Part shown: piece by piece, positions 44,591-56,100 of the stretch | Layout: the number at the start of each line of letters is the position of its first letter | How positions within the stretch are numbered: position 1 is the first letter of the stretch | DNA from: Rhineura floridana | Taxonomy: Eukaryota; Chordata; Lepidosauria; Squamata; Rhineuridae | Direction: 5' to 3' | Assembly (NCBI RefSeq): GCF_030035675.1 | Contig: NC_084485.1 | Coordinates: 93,516,838 to 93,580,837 of the forward strand | Length of the DNA stretch: 64,000 nucleotides | Notes under the pieces: model-generated | Seen by the model: the letters and a program-made list of their open reading frames with translations, nothing else | Told to the model about the DNA's origin: nothing | Database searches by the model: none | Made by a program: the position numbers and the translations under genes

Positions 44591-44980
44591 GCTGGTATAG
44601 CACAGTGGGGAGGAGAGCCTGGCTGGGAGTCCAGAGTCTGAGAGTTCAAATTCCTGCTCGGGTCTCCTGGGTGTCAAGGGCCAGCTAAAGATCATCCCCA
44701 CAGTGAGTGGCTCAGGGGTTTTGTGCCCTGCCACCTGGGCAGCCATGGGCAAGCTGCATAGTCCCAAGGAGCCCAGTTGCCCCCCAGCTGGCAGTTGCAG
44801 ACAAGGAAGGGGCTGGCTTGTGCAGCTGTGGAAAGCTGAGCAGGCCCTATCCAGCTGGGGAGGACTAGCCTCAGAGGGAGGCAATGGTAAACTCCCTCTG
44901 AATACTGCTTACCATGAAATCCCTATTCGTAGGGTCCCCATAAGTCGGGATCAACTTGAAGGCAGTCCATTTCCATTTTC
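44591..44980 (+). mobile_element. Sauria-type SINE (tRNA-derived, BovB-like tail)
   Basis: The tRNA-like head has an A-box region TATAGCACAGTGGGG near 44,596-44,610 and a B-box-like GAGTTCAAATTCC at 44,642-44,654. The 3' end reads AGGCAATGGTAAACTCCCTC, then CCATAAGTCGGGATCAACTT and GAAGGCAGTCCATTT, the BovB-derived tail of squamate Sauria SINEs. It is inside YIPF1 intron 1. Confidence 0.8.
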
Positions 44981-45198
44981 TATGAAGTAGCAGCATTTAT
45001 TTCTCAAAAAAAGTTAGGTTACCATTTATATAGCACTGAATGTACAATGCTTTTCAATGCTTAAGTTTTTTATACTGAAAGCAACCCTATAAAGTAGGCT
45101 GACTTGTGAGAAACAACGGCTTGTCTTGTACCATTCATCATTTTATATGTATGCCGCCTTTCCACAAAAAACTGTACTTAAGGTGGCTTACAACAAGG

Positions 45199-45199
45199 T

Positions 45200-45234
<35 letters not shown>

Positions 45235-45620
45235 TATCCTGCCCGACTAGCGAGAGCTCTCTGGGCGGTGAACAGCAGAAAATACAATAAATACAATAAG
45301 AAAACAATACAGTGCAAAAATCCAATTAAGTTATAATAAGTTAAAAAGTACAGTTAAAATGCTTTGGGAAAGAGGAAGGTTTTAACTTGGCGCTGAAAAG
45401 ATGACAATGTCGGTGCCAAGCGGACCTCCTTGGGGAGACTATTCCACAATTCGGGGGCCACCACTGAGAAGGCCCTGGATCTTGTCACAACCCTCCGGGC
45501 CTCAGTGTGAGTTGGAACCCGGAGGAGGGCCTTCGTAGCAGAACGTAGTGTACGGGCCGGTTCATAGCGGGAGAGGCGTTCTGACAAGTATCGTGGTCCC
45601 GCACCGTACAGGCGTTAACA
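45199..45620 (-). mobile_element. L2-family LINE 3' fragment
   Basis: Minus-strand copy of the extreme ORF2 end ([39 protein letters not shown]) and 3' UTR, ending in (TTTA)n at 45,199-45,235. It is the same family as the copy at 4.3-7.2 kb, 5'-truncated as usual for LINEs. Confidence 0.88.
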
Positions 45621-45809
45621 GAAATACATCACAAAAATAAGTACACAATTTCCTAACAAAAAAATAACAAAACAGTAACATAACAACAAATCTAACAGCA
45701 AGCAAAAACAATTTTTCAATATTATGAACATAATAAAACAATCTTTAAAAACAAACAAAGAAGTAAACCATTAACACTCCCCAAGCCCCTCAAAGGAAAA
45801 CCATTACTA

Positions 45810-45994
45810 CAGTAGGGCCCTGCTTTTTGGCATTCCGCTAATACGGCAGCTAAAATTAGAGTAAGGTCCCACTCATACGGCACTTGTTCTGCTTTTACGG
45901 TGTTTTTTGGGCGTCGGGTGCCATTTTATTGATGGAGTTCCACTTTTCGGCAGGGCTCTGGAACATAACCCGCCGTATGAGTGGGGCCCTACTG
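45810..45994. mobile_element. Mariner-type MITE in YIPF1 intron 1
   Basis: Bounded by inverted CAGTAGGGCCC and GGGCCCTACTG with TA at both flanks (45,808-45,809 and 45,995-45,996). It is related to the element at 8,187-8,405. Confidence 0.78.
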
Positions 45995-46250
45995 TATGTC
46001 TCCTACAAAACTTCATTATTCTGAGCAGAGGCTTGTTTTGGAGGGTCAAGGCCTCAGCAGCTGTACAGTCTCTTTGTAAGCAGAGGTGTGGACTCCTCCC
46101 CTTCAACACAGGTGTAGGCTTCCAAAGTCACTTTGGGGTAAAAGGGGCAGGGCAGGTCTTCTCCCATGCTGGCAGAGCTTCTACGGAGAACACCTTACCA
46201 TGCAATAAGCATTTTTATATTTGGTTACCCTGGGTTTCTTATCTCTAAAC

Positions 46251-46388
46251 CAGTGTTTCTCAACCGGTATGCCTCCAGATGTTGTTGGACCACAATTCCC
46301 ATATTTCCTGACCATTGGCAATGCTGGCTGAGGCTGATGGGAGTTGTGATCCAACAACATCTGGAGGCACACCGGTTGAGAAACACTG
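46251..46388. mobile_element. hAT MITE with perfect 8-bp target duplication
   Basis: A 138-bp near-palindrome with termini CAGTGTTTCTCAACCGGT and its inverse. It is flanked by CTCTAAAC at 46,243-46,250 and 46,389-46,396, the 8-bp target duplication expected of hAT transposons. Confidence 0.9.
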
Positions 46389-46433
46389 CTCTAAACAATG
46401 ACGGTGTGGTCACCACACCACAGAGGTGCCACT

Positions 46434-46764
46434 TAGGGTTGCCAGGTTCTTGGCCTGAGACTGATCCTGTATCTTTAGGAGAAGAGAAAGTCAGTCAAGT
46501 GCAAGTGTTCTTGCAACTCTGTAATGGCAAAAACCACAAGGTGGAATCCTTCCTTCCCCCTGCACAACTTTTAAAGATACAGAAGACCTCTTGGTTGCGG
46601 CCTCCAAGAGGTCTTCTGTATCTTTAAAAGTTGTGGAGGGGGGAGGGAGAATTCCACCTTGTGGTTTTCCCCATTACAGAGTTGCAAGAACACCTGCACT
46701 TGGCTGACCTTCTCTTCTCCTTAAGATACAGGATCAGTCTCAGGCCAAGAACCTGGCAACCCTA
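46434..46764. mobile_element. Long palindromic hAT-type element
   Basis: A 331-bp inverted repeat whose two arms match almost throughout (TAGGGTTGCCAGGTTCTTGG ... inverse), with a short centre around 46,595. The flanks are GTGCCACT and GTGCCATT, an 8-bp duplication with one mismatch. One arm of the same family is found at 55,545-55,706. Confidence 0.85.
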
Positions 46765-47720
46765 GTGCCATTATAGCAGTATTAACCTTGTAGCATTGCA
46801 GTCAAGGACAAGACAAAACAAGACAGCATCCAGGTAATTTATCATATGATACACCAGAGTAGTGTCCACACTCACGCCTCCCATCTTTTAAAAAAATTCT
46901 TTCAGAAGTATAACAGGTGCCACAAAGCTGCCCTCCACTGTACTTTGCCCTTCTATGCCCAATATTTTTCCTAGTCTTATGTCACATACACAAAATCTAG
47001 GGGTACCTCTTCAGAAACAGCTTCATTTTTGTGTATCTTTTACATCTTGAGGCTCCTGATCAAATATTTCCTTTCCTACTGGACAGCTGTAGTGATCAGG
47101 ATGTGGAAAAGCAAGCAGGTACTCCGGCAACTGCAGTCTCCCAGTAGGGGGAAAAATCATTATCCAGCATCTACCAGGCCAAGAAAACAACCTAACGTGC
47201 TTTGGTGGGAGCAAGACCCATTGGACTCCATGGGGCTAACTTCCAAGTAGATACGCTTATGATTAGGAGACTAAATACATAGCAAGATACAAGCCTAGAA
47301 CAACAACAGCCCCACACTCTTTATCTCTGTCAATCCAAAATCATGATCACTTTCCACAGTTCCATACAAATCATCAATGCAGATCAGAATCCCTACTTTC
47401 ATGAACACGGCTGTGGGAAAGAAAACCCACCCTTTACATCACTAAGGTGGTTAAAGGACATGAACCCGTCTGCATCGAGAGATACCGAGTCCGCCCCTTA
47501 TGGGGCACAAAGGAGTATGAATCTGTCAGTACCCTTCCCAGGTCAGTACGGAGCACAGAGTAAAACCTCGGCAGTATCATTTGAAAGAGGAGTCTACAGG
47601 GAAGCGGCGACAAGATCACACAGACACGTTTTTGTCTCCCCCAAAGCGTAAAGCCTCCCCTTGGGTCGGGCCACGGTCAAGCCCTCTCCCACCCACTCCA
47701 CAAGGCGGCGCCGTCACTAC

Positions 47721-47930
47721 CTGCTTTTTGCAAAGCTACGACGGAGGATGCTACGTGCCAAGGGCCTGTGTTGCCGGAAACGGCAGGAACTAGGCGGCTT
47801 CCTAACTTCTCTCCCTCTTAAAGAGACAAAGAGCCCTCTAAGCCGTATGAACCAACCAGCGCAGCTTCGTTTCTCCACATCTCCTCCCTTTAAAGAGAAA
47901 GGAAGCAATACCGCTTGGAAAGATACATGG
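47721..47930 (-). promoter_or_regulatory. YIPF1: YIPF1 promoter and non-coding first exon (inferred)
   Basis: A CpG-containing stretch upstream of the coding exons. On the minus strand AAAAAGCAG is followed by GTAGTG at 47,715-47,720, a plausible donor, so exon 1 would end at 47,721. The upstream part holds GTTTCCGG (an ETS-like site) and GCGCTGGTTGGTTC. No TATA box is clear. The transcription start cannot be fixed from sequence alone. Confidence 0.5.
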
Positions 47931-48375
47931 TTGAGATTAGTGACACCTTAAACTCCAGCAGATTTATCGGGGCATATAAATTTAAGTCTGCTAAAGTTTT
48001 GCCACAATAGATGTGTTAACCTTTAAAATGCCGCAAGGCTTTTTTGTAGAGTTTCCTGTTACAACAAACTGCAGTCAGATACCTATTTCTCTGGGAGTAA
48101 GCCCCCCCTTAACAGGACGCTGAAGTTGGTTCCCAGTTCCTTATTTGTGTGAAATTTCAGTCACTAACAAAGAAGAAAAGTTGACAGCTACAGCAACGTC
48201 AAGCCAAATTTAAAATGCCCCTGAACCCCAAAATAAATAATGGGGTACCCTGTATGATATATCGCTGTAATCAGGAGACTCTCCCCGTCAAGACTGACGA
48301 TAAATTTATACAATCAAAATCATCAGGATTCCGATATTATCATAAATACATAATGATGTCATAAAATCATAAAAA

Positions 48376-48870
48376 ATAAGTAACTGGGGGTACACACCCC
48401 AAAATCTGCTCTGGGCCAGGACAAATACACCCCAGGAAAGGGGAGGGTGTCCCCTACGATATACCACTGCATCCTGTCTGGCCCAGAGCTTCTGCTGGGC
48501 ACCAGGCACTCACGAGGGCATCTATGCAAAATCAAACTGGACAAAAACACGAAGAAAAAAATAAGTAACTGGGGGTACACACCCCAAAATCTGCTCTGGG
48601 CCAGGACAAATCATATACTCCAGGAAAGGGGAGGGTGTCCCCTAGGAGATGCCACTGCGTCCCGCCTGGCCCAGAGTTTCTGCTGGGCGTAGGGCACATG
48701 GGAGGGCATCTATCCAAAACCAAAGCAGAAAAAAACATACAGGAAAAAATAAGTAACTGGGGGTACACACCCCAAAAACCGCTCTGGGCCAGGACAAATC
48801 ATATACCCCAGGAAAAAAGATGGTGTACTCTATGACATGCATGTCTTTCCCAGCTAAAATAATGAAGAGT
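48376..48870. repeat. ~187-bp tandem repeat, well preserved part
   Basis: Units begin with ATAAGTAACTGGGGGTACAC at 48,376, 48,560 and 48,749. Each holds ACCCCAAAATCTGCTCTGGG, a GGGGAGGGTGTCCCCTA segment and a GGCCCAGAG segment. The third unit is interrupted by the L2 at about 48,880. Confidence 0.88.
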
Positions 48871-48879
48871 AAATATGGC

Positions 48880-49417
48880 AAAACTGGTACAGAATGGGGC
48901 GGCGCGCCTGATTAAAGGCAGCTGCTGGCGAGATCATATCACTCCAGTGCTAAAAGAGCTGCACTGGTTACCAGTTGCTTACCAGGCCCAATTCAAGGTG
49001 TTAGTTTTGACCTTCAAAACCCTATATGGTTTCGGCCCAGTCTATCTAAAGGAGCGCCTCCAGCAACATCAGCTATGCCGCCCAACAAGATCAGCCTCAA
49101 AAGACCTTCTCTCCATCCCATCAGTCAAAACAGCCAAACTGGTGAGAACGAGAGGGCTTTTTCAATTGTGGCCCCCACCCTGTGGAACTTCCTCCCAAAT
49201 GATCTCCGCCATGTCCCTTCTATGATGAGCTTCTGCCGGGCCTTGAAGACCGGGCTCTTCAGGTAGGCTTTTCGGGTGGGCTAGATTTTATCTTCATTGT
49301 TTTTAGATTTTTAATGTCTAGGTATTATATGCCTATGTTGTACGTCACCCAGAGTGGCTGGACAGCCAGCCAGATGGGCGACTAATAAATTCTATAAATA
49401 AATAAATAAATAAATAA
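48880..49417 (+). mobile_element. L2-family LINE 3' fragment
   Basis: Encodes the end of ORF2 (LVQNGAARLIKG, LKELHWLPVAYQAQFKVLVL) and, after a frame change, ERAFSIVAPTLWNFLPNDLR. It is followed by a 3' UTR ending in (AAAT)n at about 49,417. It sits inside the ~187-bp tandem repeat. Confidence 0.88.
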
Positions 49418-49870
49418 TTTGTGGTGACCACTACAAAATCTTCTGTGGGCTATGAAAAATCATTCACTTGAGCAAAGTGAATAGTGTTCTCTGCGAGATG
49501 CCATTGCATCCTGCCTGGCATGGTTTGTGGTCATACGGAACAGGTATCGACATCTATGCACAACAACAATAATCAAGCTATGTAGAAAATACATAAGGAA
49601 CTGTGGGATTCCACCATCAAACATGCTTTGGGCACTGCAGGTCATACACCCATGCATTCTGGAGAGGGTTCCCACCCAATTCAGAATTTCTTGTATCTGT
49701 ATGGCACAGACAAGGGCATATATGTATTAGAAAATATAGCAAATATGTACAGGAAAAGAATAAGGAAATGAGGTGCCCATCACAAAAGATGGGTTGGGGC
49801 ACCATAAAACATACTACATTGCACCTGGAAGAGTGTCTTCTCTGAGATGCCATCCATGAATGCTTTTGAG
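49418..49870. repeat. ~187-bp tandem repeat, diverged part
   Basis: Starts mid-unit right after the L2 (CACTACAAAATCTTCTGTGG) and continues with degraded units, for example ATAAGGAACTGTGGG near 49,593 and ATAAGGAAATGAGG near 49,760. Motifs such as GAGATGCCATTGCATCCTGC match the preserved units. Confidence 0.75.
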
Positions 49871-51150
49871 TGTCAATTATGAAATTACATCTTCAAGAAA
49901 TCATTGTTGTTTAACCTGCCACGTTTCCTTCTGTCGCCAATACCAATGGCTTTTTAAAATAATAATATTTGAGCTGTAACAAGGTGAGTAAGAGGGTAGA
50001 CCGATACAAAAATTAAACATAAGAAAATGCCATCTTTCAACAACCCTTTTAAGGAGAGACCTTGTCCCAGTGTGCATCTGTATTGGAATTATATTCAAGA
50101 TGTTTTCAACAATGTTTTGTAATTTTCAAAAGGTGTTTTTCAATGTTTTGTATTTGATTTTGTAAAGATCTTTTGTTTTTAAGATGTTTTTTAAAGACTT
50201 GGGGGGTATCACTTTTTTGCCACCCTGGGCAAATGTGGTGATGTTTGTGCAACAAATGAGTTGTTCCAAGACTTCACAAAGAAAAATAGTACTCCAAGTC
50301 ATATTGTAGCAATGAGGCTATAAAGGACCAAACAATAACAATGATGTGCAATGTGCAGTTTAGAAGGTCCTCTTCTAAATCTACTACTATTTCAGAGATG
50401 TTTGAAAACCAGGAGATTATTTTGAATGGGTGAAATTGTTTAATTCCAGCCCATGTGAAATGGTGTTGATTTTGTAAACTGCAAAAATTTTCTAATATAT
50501 TTCTAAGCAAAATGTTTTTTACCGTTTTACCAGTTCTGATAAATGTGACTTCCTTATTTGTTTTTTAAATTAAGTCTGCACTTGTTTATATGTTCATTTG
50601 TATACTTGGTTCTTACCTGTTGGAGAAATATAATATATATGTGTAGTAATGTATTTAGAGATATAATAAATCAAATGCACAACAATTCTTCTCACAGTAT
50701 GACTCTATCTTATCTGGTGCCATGGCAGATGGAAACTTGGCCGGATCACCAGACAACGATTCACTCAAGAAGCATAAATATATAATTTCATAGATGAGAC
50801 TCTAAACTATGCATAGATGGCATCTAATAGAAGACAGTATCCCTGATGTGTGGAACTATGATTCGTGGTGCCCCAAATCATAATTTGGAATGGGCATCCA
50901 AGTTTCTTATAATGTTTCCTATAGATTTTGGCTATTCTTCTGATACATAAATTAATGTTGGTGTAGTTTAGATTTATTCCCTGCAGTTAACTAAAACGTT
51001 TCGGGCGGATCACAAAAGTTATAAAATGCATAATTAAATACAGTTCAAAACACTCTAAAATCAGAAATGATAAATGACCTTGTCTGAGCTATAACTGAAC
51101 AAAAAGCTCTGACCTGGGTTGGAACCAATGCCATCTTGTAGAGGACCCTG
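49871..51150. other. Intergenic between YIPF1 and DIO1
   Basis: AT-rich, no gene seen. A fragment near 50,985-51,060 could be an old LINE tail but is not convincing. Confidence 0.45.
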
Positions 51151-52290
51151 TCCTGTATGAATATGTGTATGGATCATCACCTTGCAGTGGTGAGTGGGCT
51201 TGCGTGTTCCAATGAACCCTGTGAGCGATGCCGTCGGGAGTCATGTACTCCCAGCGGGGTCATCCATGGCGGTAAGGTCAAGGGAGAGGAACCAGACAAA
51301 GAACGATCAAAGAAAGTCCTCAACGGCAGAACAAGCGGAGGATAACAATGTGTACGTTACAACGGCTGTGAAGGCGGATGAAGGCTGCAGCAGATAAAAG
51401 ACTTCCAATCAATGTGGTATCCATGCCATTGGATCAAAGCCTTTTTCTATCAAGATTGTGTGTTGATCGTCATGCACCAATCTCCCCACATAAAACAAAT
51501 TCACGCACAGGTGTCTTCCAACCAAACCAAACCAAAAGTCCCATGGCGATCGGCGGATGGCAACGGGGGCAGGACTGTGAAATCCGGAAGCCGCTAGTCA
51601 TGGACTGGCACATGGGCAGTGGATACAGACTCAGTAGTCCTGGCTCAAGGACTGAGGCAGTTGAGTTGTTCGGCAGCTGTATCCATGACTGAGCATTCCT
51701 ATTCAGGATCCACTCTGCTCACCCCTTATGGGGAAGGTGCTAGAAAAGGTGCCCTAAATATAGTCTGCCTCATCTCTCTCCCTGACTGGATTACCGCGTC
51801 CAGTGGGGTCACCACTTAGCAGTCGCAAAAGACAAATGAACTTTGGAACGTGGAATATACGGACATTGCTGGACAATACAGATAGTGAATGTCCTGAACG
51901 CCATCATTGCGAGGGAGTTGAGATGTTTTGGTATTGACATAGCAGCACTCCAAGAAACTCGAAGAGCAGGAGAGGGACAATTGAAGGAAGAAAAAGGAGG
52001 TTACACCTTCTTCTGGAAAGTACTGCCTGAACAAGAACGACGAATACATGGAGTAGGCTTTGCTATTAAAAATGATCTTGTGAAGCTCTTGTCAGAAGTT
52101 CCTACTGGCATTAATGAACAACTCTCAAGTCTCCAATTAAAACTTGCCAAAAACCAGCAGGCAACTATTGTAAGTGCTTATGCACCAACATTAGATGCTG
52201 ATGAAGACATCAAGGAAAATTTTTATACCCAGCTGGACACCATCTTATCAGAGATACCTGTGAACTTACTGCACTGCTCTCCCTCTCCTC
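51150..52290 (+). mobile_element. LINE 5' fragment with AP endonuclease domain (RTE-like)
   Basis: The first ~690 bp look like a 5' UTR. The frame at 51,843-52,295 then gives an apurinic-type endonuclease start: GIDIAALQETRRAGEGQL with the catalytic Glu, YTFFWK, GVGFAIKNDLV and IVSAYAPTLDADEDIKE. It ends before the GDFNA motif. Such domains appear in the protein databases as craniofacial development protein 2-like, which derives from an RTE endonuclease. The clade assignment is tentative. No reverse transcriptase follows. Confidence 0.7.
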
Positions 52291-52294
52291 AGTA

Positions 52295-52690
52295 ACCGAG
52301 TAGTATTAGGCATGGGATGATAAAAATAAAAAGATCTTTATTAATGCACTGGATAAAAATGATACAATAAGAAGTCACAATTCTAACTGAATCTAATCCT
52401 GTACTGACTCTAGCTATCTATCTATCTCTAAACCAGACCCTAACTCTGTAACTCAGCCCTATCAGTCCCTATCTCCTATCAGTTCCTATCTAGAACTATT
52501 TCCTATCTGAATCTTGAAGCACACACACTTTAAATATCATACTCTTCCTCCCCCTCCGGTCTCTCAACCAATCACCATTCATATGCAAATGCTCACTCCT
52601 GACTTACTCAGCCAAAGGCTACTTACCCAAACTACATACATTTAAACACCAGTGATATCACACATTCCTTTTAAACTTTAGAGTAGCAAT
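52295..52690 (-). mobile_element. LTR-like sequence just upstream of DIO1
   Basis: Read on the minus strand it has the order of an LTR: octamer ATTTGCAT and a GATTGGTTG CCAAT-box, then TATTTAAAG as TATA-like, then AATAAAGATC as a poly(A) signal near 52,337. A (TATC)n run lies at about 52,415. Exact ends and a target duplication could not be fixed. It would be a solitary LTR fossil of unknown family, ending about 90-110 bp before the DIO1 start codon. Confidence 0.4.
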
Positions 52691-52774
52691 GTCCTGTTGT
52701 GAGCCAACAGCAGAAGTCATGCATATGTATGCACAGTAGTTCTTTACACAAAGGCAGCAGCCTCTCATTCTGCC

Positions 52775-53108
52775 ATGATATTCAAAATCAGAACATTTAT
52801 GCAAAAGATCTGGATTTTCTTTGAAGCATGCTTCTTTACTGCTGTTGGTAAAATCTGCTTGATCTTATTCCCAGCTACTGTAAAGAAATATATACTGAAA
52901 CAGGGGAAAAACAGCAGTATAACAAGGAACCCCAATTTCATCTATGAGAACTGGGGTCCAACTTTCTTCAGTTTCCAGTACTTACTCTTCATCTTGAAAG
53001 TCAGATGGCAAAGGCTGGAAGATGAAGCATCTCAAGGCTGTCCTGCTCCCAACACCTCTGTGGTAGATTTTGGAGGAGAAATTCATCACATCCTGGATTT
53101 CATGCAAG
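52775..53108 (+). CDS. DIO1: DIO1 exon 1 (coding part)
   Basis: Starts [20 protein letters not shown] and ends HHILDFMQ plus one base. The start aligns with the start of chicken DIO1, and a membrane segment follows at once. The donor is GTAAGT at 53,109. Confidence 0.95.
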
Positions 53109-56100
53109 GTAAGTAAAAAGAATGGTAGAGGATTGTGAGAAGTCTCCTGGTATTTGTTAGCACCAGTGGTGGCTCCATATCAGTGGGGCAAGGGAAACTG
53201 CTGAAAACCAGACTAAAACCCAGAGCAGATTCCCCTGCCCCACTGACATGGAACCACCAGCTGCCACTGGTTAGCACAAACTGCAGTTCAGAAAACGCCT
53301 TCAAAACATGAGTTCTGACTCTGGAATTTTTAAGCTGATTGTAAACCATGCTTTGACAATTCTGATACCAGATTATTATACAGCCACGAGAATAGCTGTA
53401 TACTATAGCCAGCATAGATTTTTCACATTCCGCAATGTTAAATTGAAAATACCCCCATACCATTCTGATCCTCCCTATAAGCTCATTTCAAAACAAAACC
53501 TTACAAAACTTATAGTCCTGAATTCAGAATTCAGAAATGCTTGCTTAACAACCCTCTCAATTTTCATGGTGATACACAAAACAGTCAGAGAGAATCAAGA
53601 GTTCAAAGTGTAAAAAGAGAAAGAAAAAAACCCAGACCCCTTTTGGATTTTTTTCTGTCAGATTTCTCATAATCTGTTGAAATTCATTAAAAATCAGCCA
53701 TGTTCACAGAGTACCTGTAATCCTATTACTGGCCTTGCCCCACACTCTGACCATCGTCTGCAGTTTAAAGGTTTAAAAAAATGCCATGCTGATTTTTAAT
53801 TTAGAAATTTTGGCTTGAACTCAATGATCATGTTGGGCATGTTCAGTAAGAACCAGCTGTCAGTGTTCTAAAAGCCAGACTCACAGCTTCTGGAATTGCC
53901 TAATCAGGGGCGCAGAGCTTGGAAAAGTTACTTTTTTGAACTATAACTCCCATCAGCTCAATCCAGTGGCCATGCTGGCTGGGGCTGATGGGAATTGTAG
54001 TTCAAAAAAGTAACTTTTCCAAGCTCTGGACCTGACTGATTTCACTTTAGACAGTCATGGCTTCCCAAAAGAATCCTGAGAAGTGTAGTTTGTGAAGGGT
54101 ACTGAGAGGAGACCCCTATTCCCCTGACAGAGCTCCAGTGGCCAGAGTGGTTTAACAGTCAGCTGCTCCGATTGAAGGTCTGTGAGGGGAACAGGGCCTC
54201 TCCTAGCAACTCTCAGCACCCTTCACTAACTACACTTCCCAGGATTCTTTGGGAGAAGCCATGACTGCCTATAGTGAAATAACAGTCTGGTGTAGATGTG
54301 GTCAGGGACAGCTTTGGTTTAAATTTGGGTGGAAGGCTACGTGTGCTTGCTATAGAATAAAAAGGTAAGGGCAACAGTGAAAAAGAATGATACTGTTCAC
54401 AATGTTTTCCTAATGGAATGAAATGGGGCTTCCCCTCCCCTTCCCTGGCACATGTCTTGTTTCTGTTATTTGGGCTGACTGCAGGTGTTGCCACCACTCA
54501 CCATATGCTCAGAGGCACATGTTACCAAATTCTTCCAAGCTACACAGCAAGTGGATTGGACTGTGAAAGACCAACCCAAATTGTGTTTGCATTTTGACAA
54601 ATTTGTAAGGCAGTACAATATCTCGGAGAGGAGGTCAGGTCTCCTGCTCCCCTGGTGCATTCGCTATAGCTGCCCAATTTCCCAGGTTTTTAAAGTTTGA
54701 TAGAAATATCGGTTGGCTATAGGTACATTCTTAAACCACAAGGTTTTTTGCCTATTAGTGAATACTATATTTAGGTGGGCGGGTGTGCAGCCTGTATTGA
54801 GCCAGAACATATTTAAACTACTGGGGAAAGTTACAAAAGGCACCAAACAATTCACACCAGATTTAACTATCTGGAATTAATTGTAACATGTTGTTGGTGG
54901 TGGTCTTGGTGAAATCATAATAGCTCAGTTTTATCTGTATATGAATGACTTGGGCGGAAACTGATTTCTTAATTAACTATATGCTGATTTATTATTTAAA
55001 ATTGAAAATATCCTTTTCTATTTTTCTAAAGTATAGCAAGACAAATTACTGAATAGTACATAATAATGGATATTTGGGGAAGGCAAATATTTAAGGGCCC
55101 AGCAGTCCTATGCATATTAAAGTTCTATGGGGCTTACTCCCTGGCATTCAAGCACAGGATCTCAGATTCCATCCTGGCACTAAATAACATTTCTGTGAGC
55201 AAACAGAGAAAGCCCTCCAAGAAAAGTGATAGTGCTTGCTAAAGCTCCAGGCTGTCCAAAGGTATTGCCAGGAGAAATAATAAACCCAAATTGCACTATG
55301 CCCTCTCTTACAACTATCACTAAGCTGCATTTTCTAATAAGTAACTTGCACTGACTTTAAAACACATGGAAAAATCAATGCATTCATACATACTCACTCA
55401 AAATGGTCATTGTATAGTTTGTATATTCTTTGTTGACATGTATGTTTGAGTCAAAACATGTTTGGAAAAAGAGCCAAAGAAAGATATTTCATAGGCTATT
55501 GTCAAATAATCATATAATAAAGAAAATAATAGCAGGCCCGGCATCCAAGAGGTCATCTGTATCTTTAAAAGTTGTGGAGGGGGAAGGGAGAATTCCACCT
55601 TGTGGTTTTTCTCATTACAGTGTTGCCAGAACACCTGCACTTGGCTGACTTTCTCTTCTCCTAAAGATACAGGATCAGTCTCAGGCCCTGAGCCTGGCAG
55701 CCCTAATGCAAACCCAGAATGGAAAAAGTCAGGGCAGAAAATACATTCAACTCAATACATTCCATCAAGTTCCACCCACTGGTTTGGATAGGAAGCAGTG
55801 TAATAGCAATTAATGTCCATAACCAACTGAAAAAATGAAAATGCATGGAAGCTAACGTGCCAAACCCACATGCAGAAAAACTGGATCCTTATGACCCATT
55901 TGCGATTTAAGGGAAGGACTCTTAACATGTTGGAAAGAGAAAGGGTCTCCCTTACAGATTTCACAAATGTGTTCCCATAGGATCAAATCTTAGCTGTCCA
56001 ATGTGCAGGAAATGTGGCAGAGCTCTTGACTTCTTTATTATATCAAGTGTTGTCACTTAAAAGCTATCCTTATACTTTGAACACTGCTTATGTCTGTTGT

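Noticed and set aside
51843-52295. Frame similar to craniofacial development protein 2 as a host gene
   Set aside because: That similarity is to the LINE endonuclease which was captured in the ruminant gene; here it lies in a LINE fragment.
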